Notes under the pieces: generated by a model
Seen by the model: only the letters and a program-made list of their open reading frames with translations
Database searches by the model: none
Told to the model about the DNA's origin: nothing
From: an uncultured Flavihumibacter sp.
GTDB lineage: Bacteria > Bacteroidota > Bacteroidia > Chitinophagales > Chitinophagaceae
Direction: 5' to 3'
Length of the DNA: 64,000 bases
NCBI GenBank assembly: GCA_902168105.1
Contig: CABHOY010000037.1
Span: 1 to 64,000, forward strand
In this document: in pieces, positions 54,226 through 61,558 of the stretch
Layout: each line of letters opens with the position of its first letter
How positions within the stretch are numbered: the first letter of the stretch is position 1
Position numbers and translations under genes: made by a program

Positions 54226-56766
54226 ATGAAATCAGCAACGACAAACGTTTTGCTTGGAACTTTATGTGCTGCGGCGATGGCTTTACCAGCTACCGCACAG
54301 AAACAACAGAAGGGAAAAGACACTACAACAATAAAGAAAGATAGCCTAGCCGCAGCGCTAGCCTTGGCTAAAGTCGGATTTCCAATGAAACAGGAAACAC
54401 TGAAGCCATACAAGGAGATCATTCCACCCGGCACTATTACGACTAACGGGTTGTTTAAGGTGCATAAATCGAATGACAAGTATTTTTTTGAAATACCTGA
54501 TTCATTGCTTGGAAGAGATATGCTGGTAGTGGGCAGGATCTCTAAGGGATCATCAGAATTCCGTTTTATGCTGGGCTCTTTCTCCGGCGATCAGATAGGA
54601 GAAAAAGTGATCCGTTTTGAAAAGGGTAGCGGCAATAAGATCTTCCTGAAGACGATCTCATATAAAGAACGTTCGGCGGATAGCTCGGCAAATGGATTAT
54701 ACCGTTCCCTGTTGAACAATAGCCTGCAATCCATACAGGCTGTATTCGGCATCAAAGCGATCAACGACAGTACAAAGGGCAACGTGATAGAGATCACTGA
54801 TTATGTGAACAATGATAACTCTATCCTGTTCTTCGATCCGTCGCTTAAAAACCTGATGGGTTTAGCAATGATGGCGCCTGACAGGTCTTACATTGAGGAT
54901 ATCCGTTCCTATCCGATGAATGTCGAGATAAAAACGGTACGCACTTATAATTCCAGGCCAACTCCCAACGGAGAATCAAAGGTCTACAGCTTTGAGCTGA
55001 ACAGCTCTATTGTACTGTTACCGGCTGAGCCAATGCAGCCCCGTTTCTTTGACCCACGGGTGGGATTCTTTGCCGATGAATACATCGACTTCGACGCTAA
55101 TTCACAGGGTGTAAAGAGTGAGAGCATGATCTGGAAATGGCGTATGGAACCCAGGGAAGAAGATCTGGAAAAATATAAACGCGGAGAACTCGTGACGCCT
55201 AAAAAGCCGATCGTTATTTACATAGATCCGTTGACGCCGAAGAAATGGGTACCATACCTGATAGCTGGTATTAACGACTGGCAGGGCGCTTTTGAAAAAG
55301 CAGGATTTAAAAATGCGATCATGGCGAAGGAAGCCCCTACAGACGACAGTACCTGGACTATTGAAGACGCCCGTCATTCCGTGTTGGTATACAAGCCATC
55401 CAATATTTCCAATGCGATGGGACCGAGCATCAAAGACCCGCGCACCGGCGAGATACTGGAAACGCATATCAGCTGGTACCACAACGTGATGGACGTATTA
55501 TATAAATGGTATTTTATTCAGGCAGGTGCGATAGACAAAAGAGCACAGGCCCCGCAATTACCCGATTCATTGATGGGGGAACTGATCCGTTTTGTTTCTT
55601 CTCATGAGGTAGGACATACGCTGGGATTACGTCATAACTGGGGCGCATCTTCTACTGTTCCGGTAGATAGTCTTCGCAGTAAAAACTGGGTGGAAGCACA
55701 TGGACATACTCCTTCTATTATGGACTATGCACGTTTCAACTACGTGGCTCAACCAGAAGATAACATCGGTCCGAAGGGCATCTTCCCCCGCATCGGAGAT
55801 TATGATAAATGGGCCATCGAATGGGGATATAAGCTGGTGCCTGGTGCTAACAGCGCAGCTGCAGAAACACCGGTACTGAACAAAAGGGTTATCGATAAAC
55901 TGGCATCCGGCAAACAGTACTTTTTCGGTATCGAAAAAGTTCCTAACGATGCAAAGACATATTATGATCCGAGGAATCAACGTGAGGACTTAGGCGATGA
56001 TGCGATGAAGGCCAGTATGTATGGCATTGCCAATCTGAAGCGGATTGAGAAACATCTGATAGATTGGACACGTCAGCCGGATGAAGATTATACCAGAGCC
56101 GGTGAAATGTATATGGAGATCGTGAAGCAGTTTGATCTTTACGCAGGACATGTTGCATCACAGGTAGGCGGTATACTGACCACTCCGAAAACAGTAGAGC
56201 AACAGGGACCGGTATATGAATTCCCAACGAAGAGCAAACAGCAAAGGGCCGTTGCTTTCCTGAACGAGCAACTGTTTACTACCCCAACCTGGTTGGATGA
56301 TAAACAATTATCGATGCTCACAACAACAAGCTTTTCTGCAGTAGCGGCTGTCCAGAAGAAAGTACTGTCTCAGTTACTGGCGCCGGACCTGATTGACAGA
56401 TTGTATGCGCAGGAAGCATTTGATGCATCCAAAGCTTATACAGCATCACAGCTGTTGCAGGACCTGAAGCTTGGTGTTTTCTCTGAATTAACTACGCATA
56501 AAGCAATTGATCCTTATCGTCGTACACTGCAGCGTGTATATGTTGACAGGCTGAATTTCATGCTAACGCCATTACCAGCGGGAACAATGTCATTCACTCC
56601 AACAACCAACAGAGATAGTGATGTTATGGCACTGATCAGGGCACACGCGAAGGAATTGATGAACATAATTAAGGTAACTACACCACAGATGTCAGATGCC
56701 ACATCCCGCAATCATCTGCAGGATCTTTATGAAAGATTAGATGGTGGGCTGCATCCTAAAAAATAG
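54226..56766 (+). CDS. Zinc-dependent metalloprotease (DUF5117/DUF5118 type)
   Basis: An 846-residue exported metalloprotease. A signal peptide ends at LPATAQ. The DUF5118/DUF5117 region (about 50-320) includes LKPYKEIIPPGTITTNGLFK and YFFEIPDSLLGRDMLVV. The zinc site is HEVGHTLGLRHNW (His460, Glu461, His464, His470) with the met-turn SIMDYARFNYV. It lies 64 bp after susD. SusC-SusD-metalloprotease sets of this kind are common and probably degrade and import proteins or glycopeptides. Confidence 0.88.
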   Translation: MKSATTNVLLGTLCAAAMALPATAQKQQKGKDTTTIKKDSLAAALALAKVGFPMKQETLKPYKEIIPPGTITTNGLFKVHKSNDKYFFEIPDSLLGRDMLVVGRISKGSSEFRFMLGSFSGDQIGEKVIRFEKGSGNKIFLKTISYKERSADSSANGLYRSLLNNSLQSIQAVFGIKAINDSTKGNVIEITDYVNNDNSILFFDPSLKNLMGLAMMAPDRSYIEDIRSYPMNVEIKTVRTYNSRPTPNGESKVYSFELNSSIVLLPAEPMQPRFFDPRVGFFADEYIDFDANSQGVKSESMIWKWRMEPREEDLEKYKRGELVTPKKPIVIYIDPLTPKKWVPYLIAGINDWQGAFEKAGFKNAIMAKEAPTDDSTWTIEDARHSVLVYKPSNISNAMGPSIKDPRTGEILETHISWYHNVMDVLYKWYFIQAGAIDKRAQAPQLPDSLMGELIRFVSSHEVGHTLGLRHNWGASSTVPVDSLRSKNWVEAHGHTPSIMDYARFNYVAQPEDNIGPKGIFPRIGDYDKWAIEWGYKLVPGANSAAAETPVLNKRVIDKLASGKQYFFGIEKVPNDAKTYYDPRNQREDLGDDAMKASMYGIANLKRIEKHLIDWTRQPDEDYTRAGEMYMEIVKQFDLYAGHVASQVGGILTTPKTVEQQGPVYEFPTKSKQQRAVAFLNEQLFTTPTWLDDKQLSMLTTTSFSAVAAVQKKVLSQLLAPDLIDRLYAQEAFDASKAYTASQLLQDLKLGVFSELTTHKAIDPYRRTLQRVYVDRLNFMLTPLPAGTMSFTPTTNRDSDVMALIRAHAKELMNIIKVTTPQMSDATSRNHLQDLYERLDGGLHPKK

Positions 56767-56826
56767 TTATCTAAAAAGTAATCTTATGTGGTAAAGAGCA
56801 CATGAGCTCTATTAGGTGTAAACAAC

Positions 56827-56854
56827 AAACGTGCGATATCTATCGCACGTTTTT
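56827..56854 (+). terminator. Terminator of the metalloprotease operon
   Basis: AAACGTGCGATA pairs with TATCGCACGTTT, followed by T-rich sequence. It lies 60 bp past the stop. Confidence 0.8.
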
Positions 56855-56875
56855 CTGTAAGTTGAAAGGTTTAAC

Positions 56876-56901
56876 AACCGGCACCGGTCGTGGTGCCGGT
56901 T
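56876..56901 (-). terminator. Terminator of the minus-strand dehydrogenase gene
   Basis: AACCGGCACC pairs perfectly with GGTGCCGGTT. On the minus strand GTTAAACCTTT follows. It lies 8 bp past the stop at 56910. Confidence 0.75.
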
Positions 56902-56909
56902 AATTATTT

Positions 56910-57758
56910 TCAGAACTTCTTGATGATCGCTATGATATCCTCCTCACCCAATGTAGCTTCTGCTTCCTGGAAAGTATTCGCAGCAACTGTCGCCAGCGGA
57001 GAGGACAAACCCTCTGCTTTCGCCAGGCGCAGATCTTTCGCAATGTGCTTTAGTGCAAAGGCAGCTTTATAGTTATCATTCATGATTGCATCCCCTTTTA
57101 TTTTACCGATCACATTTCCCAGGGCGCTATTGTTGATGACAGCCATCAGGTCTTCTGTGCGGATATTCTGCTGATTGGCAAACGTAACTGTTTCCGCCAG
57201 CCCCTGCGCATAAATGGCCAATAGCGTATTTACTGCCAGTTTGGTATTGTTACCTGCACCGGTATCGCCGGTCCATAATACTAATTTGCCCATTTTCTCC
57301 AGCACAGGTTTTACCTGCTGGAACGCAGCATTATCACCACCGACCATGATCACCAGTAATGCGTCTTCTGCCTGTTTTACACTACCGGATACAGGTGCAT
57401 CCAGGTAAGTATTTCCCTGCGCGGCGCACAACGCAGCCATGTCTTTACTGACAGCAGGAGAAACGGTGCTCATGTTAATGATGATCTTCCCGGATGCCTG
57501 TACGGATAATAATCCGTTGTTACCGGTAAAAACGTCCCTGGTGGCATTATCGTCAGATACCATTAGAAAAACGATATCAGATTGTTGCATCGCTACCGCA
57601 GGCGTAGCGGCTATTGAAGCGCCCATTGCCTGTATGGCGGCATCCCTGTCTTTATTGCGGTTATACGCTGTTACACGATAACCGGCCTTTATCAACTGCT
57701 GAGACATTGGATCGCCCATTTTACCTAGTCCGATCCATCCGATTTTTGCTGTAGTCAT
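56910..57758 (-). CDS. NAD(P)-dependent 3-hydroxyisobutyrate-dehydrogenase-like oxidoreductase
   Basis: A 282-residue beta-hydroxyacid dehydrogenase. The start MTTAKIGWIGLGKMGDPMSQ holds the Rossmann motif GLGKMG; the longer frame upstream is not used. Substrate site: LDAPVSGSVKQAEDALLVIM. The catalytic lysine is in GNNTKLAVNTLLA (N-x-x-K type). The C-terminal FALKHIAKDLRLAKAEG is the conserved dimer helix. The substrate could be 3-hydroxyisobutyrate, tartronate semialdehyde or a succinic-semialdehyde-like compound. Single gene. Confidence 0.9.
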   Translation of the reverse strand: MTTAKIGWIGLGKMGDPMSQQLIKAGYRVTAYNRNKDRDAAIQAMGASIAATPAVAMQQSDIVFLMVSDDNATRDVFTGNNGLLSVQASGKIIINMSTVSPAVSKDMAALCAAQGNTYLDAPVSGSVKQAEDALLVIMVGGDNAAFQQVKPVLEKMGKLVLWTGDTGAGNNTKLAVNTLLAIYAQGLAETVTFANQQNIRTEDLMAVINNSALGNVIGKIKGDAIMNDNYKAAFALKHIAKDLRLAKAEGLSSPLATVAANTFQEAEATLGEEDIIAIIKKF

Positions 57759-58081
57759 ATTATGTGGTTTATGTTGATTGTTAATAAAGTTCTGAAAAAA
57801 ACAAGGGTATCCATGAACAAATGGAAAAATCAAATTTAAGTGATACTGTTGTGATAGTGCCTGACATTGTGATAAAAGGAGTATGCCGGTGCCGGTTTGA
57901 GCGCATCCGATTTGTGAACAAAAGATTCCAGGTACGACTACCGGTTATGCGCTGCAATCCTTACATTTGTATGAAGCGTAAATCCAGAAAACACTATGAA
58001 GAGAGCCACCCTCAAGCCTATGTAGTGTGATCCTGTACTGATATTGTTTGCCACGTTTCACGTTACCTTAAATATTCCCAT
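57759..58081. other. Divergent intergenic region before the modular GH16 gene
   Basis: No convincing gene. TACATTTG at 57962-57969 is a perfect -7 box on the plus strand, with no -33 partner, and would give a leader of about 105 nt for the gene at 58082. A nine-codon frame beginning at 57994 (MKRATLKPM) lies in that leader. Confidence 0.5.
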
Positions 58082-61000
58082 ATGAAGAACCCGGTTTACC
58101 CAACAATCACGTTGAAAAAGAGCCCATGGATAACTGCCGCGCTCTGTCTTTCACTGTTGCCTTTTGCAACCCATGCCCAGCGACAATTAGTCTGGGAGGA
58201 GAATTTTACCACCACCACCCTCAACTCACAGACATGGACCTATGAAACAGGCGATGGCTGTAACAAAGGCAATTGCGGGTGGGGTAATGCAGAGTTGGAG
58301 TACTATACCAACCGCACCGAAAATGTGAGAATTGAAAATGGAACCCTTATTATCGAAGCCCGCCGGGAAGCGATGGGTGGCAAGCCATTCACATCCGGAC
58401 GTATCAAGACAGCCGGACGTATGTCTTTCAAGTATGGTTCCCTGGAGGCCAGGATCAAAGTACCTAATGTAACGAATGGCCTGTGGCCCGCATTCTGGTT
58501 GTTGGGCGCAACCGGCGGCACCTGGCCGCATAACGGAGAGGTCGACATCCTTGAAATGGGATTTGCCGGCGCACTTGCCGAAGGCAGGGCTAACAGGACT
58601 GTCAGCGCCGCCACACACTGGTGGACGGAAAACCCCGGAGGTTATACCGGCCATGCTACCTATGCAAAGGATACTATCCTGCAGAACACACAGCTAAATG
58701 ATGGGTATCATCTGTATAAACTGGAATGGGATCCGCAGTTCCTGACCATTTACCTGGACAATAGTCCGTATTACAGGATCGGTATCAATGGAGGAAACGG
58801 ATTTGAAGCTTTTCACAATCCTTTTTACATTATCCTGAACCTGGCCGTGGGAGGCAACTATCCAGGCATTCATTCCGCAGCAGGAGTGACTGCTCCCCTA
58901 CCCGGCCGTATGGAAGTTGATTACATTAAACTGTACCAGGACATCACCCAGGGAGAAGAGCTCGTACTCGGTTCCAACAATGCGCCTGAAGGCAACTACG
59001 GTATCTTTACCGACAATACGACTGTCAATGACAAGGTAGTTTTCGGGCAGGGCGCTGATCTCTTTCTCTGGAACAACATCACTAATATCACCTCGCCGGC
59101 ACCTACTCCATTTGAAGGCAGTAATGTCTGGGCATTCCGCGCCAATGCGGGCAGCTGGTTTGGTCTAGGCGTCGCCAACGATATTAAGAATATGAGCAAC
59201 TACGCAGGCGGCAGTCTGAAGTTCCATATGAAAACCACATCTACTGCTACTTTCAAAGTAGGCATTGTGGCGGATGGCGTGGAAGGCTGGGTAACTTTCA
59301 ACGGCAGCAACGATCATGGCCTGGCGAGGGACGGCCAATGGCACCAGGTGACTATTCCTGTCAGCGAGTTCGGAACATTAGACCTCAACCAGGTAGGTCA
59401 GCTGTTTATGTTCTCCGGCGATGCTCCGGCAGCAACAGCGGATTTCTACTTTGATAATGTTTATTATACGGGCGGCGTATCTGACAATCCGGCTCCAAAA
59501 GTTGCTATTACCAATATCGCCAATGAAGCGGTATATACGACACCGGCTTCTATTTCTATTCAAACCAATGCAAACGATCCTAATGGCACTATCAGCAAAG
59601 TGGATTTCTTCAATGGTGCGAACTACCTGGGCACCGTAACATCTGCTCCGTTCAACTATACCTGGCAGACATCTACCCAGGCTATTGCTAAACTGATCGC
59701 GAAAGCAACAGATAATCAGAATAAAACCACGACCTCACAACCTGTTACAGTATTGGTAGCGGGACCGGGCAATACGGCCCCTCAGGTGAACATCACCTCT
59801 CCTACTGCCAGCACGCCATACCGGAAACCGGCCAAGGTCGTGATCAATACCAACATAACTGACAATGGTTTGATCTACAAGGTTGAGTTCTTCAATGGCA
59901 GCACGTTACTGGGAACACTAACTCAGCCGCCATATAACTTCACCTGGGAGAATGTGCAACCGGGAACTTATACTATTACGGCTAAAGCAACTGACAATGG
60001 AAAACTGAGTACGACGTCTGCTCCAGTGACGATCACCGTGCAGGATAACAAGATCCTTTCCAACAGGTATGGCATCTATAGTGAAAATGCATCCATTACA
60101 GATAAGCTGACCTATGGGCTGGACGCTAATCTGTATGTATGGAATAACCTGGCGACTATCAGCGGAGCAGCACCATACGAAGGTGCACAGGTGATGGGCT
60201 TTACCGCTGCTGCCAATAACTGGTTCGGTCTTGGCGTAGCAAATGACGTACGTGACCTGAGTAATTTCAGCAATGGTTTACTGAAGTTCCATTTCAAAAC
60301 CAGCTACCAGGGTTCTTTCCGTTTCAGTGTTATTTCCCAGAACGGAGATCAGGCCATTCAGTTTGCCGCAGGAGAACAAAAGTTAGGATTGATCAGGGAC
60401 GGACAATGGCATGAAGTGACCATTCCTGTCAGCTCGCTGACCAATGTCGACCTGACCACTATTACACAGGCTTTCACCTTTTCGGGAGATGCACCGGCAG
60501 CTGCTGCAAGTTTCTACATTGATAACGTGTATTACATAAAGACAGATACAGCAGTAACGCTAACTAACCTAGCGCTTAATAAACCTGCTGTCGTCTCTTC
60601 TTATGAAAACATCGTCTTTACCAGCCAGAATGCGGTAGATGGCAATATCAATACCCGCTGGTCAAGTGCCTTTAGTGATCCGCAGTGGATACGTGTGGAC
60701 CTGGGTGCGGATTATAACATCAACAGAGTGAAGCTCACCTGGGAAACTGCTGCAGGGAAAGACTATATCGTGCAGGTGTCCAACGATACCGTTAACTGGT
60801 CTCCGTTGAGGACTGTTACGAATAACAATGTCCTGGTGAACGATTATACCGGGCTTACAGGACATGGACGTTACCTCCGCATTTACGGAACCGCGAGGAC
60901 CACGCCATATGGCTATTCTATTTTTGAACTGGAAGCATACGGTACTTTGCGTACTGGTGGTGCTTTGTTAAGCAGTTCAAATCCGGTAAAATCAGCAGGA

Positions 61001-61249
61001 ACATGGAAGGCAAGTCTATATCCTAACCCGGTTGTAAACGATAGGATACAATTGCTAAGTAATGAAGGGATCAAGCAGATAAGAGTTGTAGACATGAACG
61101 GGCGTACATGGTCTACACAATTATCACAGGAAGGTAAAATATCCGGCACTTACGGTATATCGGTAAGTCATTTACCGGCAGGTGTGTATTTCATTCAGCT
61201 AACGAATAAGGAGCAGAAAAAGATCTCATTGAAATTCATTAAACAATAA
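58082..61249 (+). CDS. Modular secreted GH16 beta-glucanase with T9SS tail
   Basis: A 1055-residue exported beta-glucanase. A signal peptide ends at ATHAQ. GH16 (about 35-295) has LWPAFWLLGATGGTWPHNG and the catalytic ExDxxE in GEVDILEMG (Glu153, Asp155, Glu158), of the laminarinase type. A 160-residue module follows at about 303-462, two Ig-like units (VAITNIANEAVYTTPASISI; VNITSPTASTPYRKPAKVVI), a second copy of the module at about 660-819, an F5/8-type discoidin domain (NKPAVVSSYENIVFTSQNAV; about 830-965) and a type IX sorting domain (ASLYPNPVVNDRIQLLSNEG to the end). Surface or secreted glucan degradation is inferred. Confidence 0.9.
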   Translation: MKNPVYPTITLKKSPWITAALCLSLLPFATHAQRQLVWEENFTTTTLNSQTWTYETGDGCNKGNCGWGNAELEYYTNRTENVRIENGTLIIEARREAMGGKPFTSGRIKTAGRMSFKYGSLEARIKVPNVTNGLWPAFWLLGATGGTWPHNGEVDILEMGFAGALAEGRANRTVSAATHWWTENPGGYTGHATYAKDTILQNTQLNDGYHLYKLEWDPQFLTIYLDNSPYYRIGINGGNGFEAFHNPFYIILNLAVGGNYPGIHSAAGVTAPLPGRMEVDYIKLYQDITQGEELVLGSNNAPEGNYGIFTDNTTVNDKVVFGQGADLFLWNNITNITSPAPTPFEGSNVWAFRANAGSWFGLGVANDIKNMSNYAGGSLKFHMKTTSTATFKVGIVADGVEGWVTFNGSNDHGLARDGQWHQVTIPVSEFGTLDLNQVGQLFMFSGDAPAATADFYFDNVYYTGGVSDNPAPKVAITNIANEAVYTTPASISIQTNANDPNGTISKVDFFNGANYLGTVTSAPFNYTWQTSTQAIAKLIAKATDNQNKTTTSQPVTVLVAGPGNTAPQVNITSPTASTPYRKPAKVVINTNITDNGLIYKVEFFNGSTLLGTLTQPPYNFTWENVQPGTYTITAKATDNGKLSTTSAPVTITVQDNKILSNRYGIYSENASITDKLTYGLDANLYVWNNLATISGAAPYEGAQVMGFTAAANNWFGLGVANDVRDLSNFSNGLLKFHFKTSYQGSFRFSVISQNGDQAIQFAAGEQKLGLIRDGQWHEVTIPVSSLTNVDLTTITQAFTFSGDAPAAAASFYIDNVYYIKTDTAVTLTNLALNKPAVVSSYENIVFTSQNAVDGNINTRWSSAFSDPQWIRVDLGADYNINRVKLTWETAAGKDYIVQVSNDTVNWSPLRTVTNNNVLVNDYTGLTGHGRYLRIYGTARTTPYGYSIFELEAYGTLRTGGALLSSSNPVKSAGTWKASLYPNPVVNDRIQLLSNEGIKQIRVVDMNGRTWSTQLSQEGKISGTYGISVSHLPAGVYFIQLTNKEQKKISLKFIKQ

Positions 61250-61558
61250 TCTACAATCACTTAAATATCCGATGCGTTTGCCTATCACCGTTAGGTAAAC
61301 GCATCGTTCATTTTCTGGTTGGTGCAATAAAATCATCTACTTGTATTAGTATAACATCAAAAGTTCACTAATAGATAATAGTAGTATCAAACTAATGTTG
61401 TAAATTTCGCCGTCAAAAAAAATTAAAAAACCTTATCCTGTATTTTATTCACTCAGTCCCTTAAAACCTTTTTCTTAATATCCTTTATTGGTCTAAATCG
61501 ATTTCTCACAAGAAAACACAAATACAATCTAGTATTCAACAAAAAACCATTATTCACA
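61250..61558. other. Intergenic region with terminator and AT-rich promoter zone
   Basis: The hairpin GATGCGTTTGCCTA / TAGGTAAACGCATC (61271-61305) ends the GH16 transcript. The rest is AT-rich with no complete promoter; TAATGTTG is one base off the -7 consensus. Confidence 0.55.
61271..61305 (+). terminator. Terminator of the modular GH16 gene
   Basis: A 14-bp stem with one G-U pair, followed by GTTCATTTT. It lies 21 bp past the stop codon. Confidence 0.78.

Noticed and set aside
57821..58030. 69-codon frame between the dehydrogenase and GH16 genes
   Set aside because: No motif, and it spans the -7 box that likely serves the GH16 gene.
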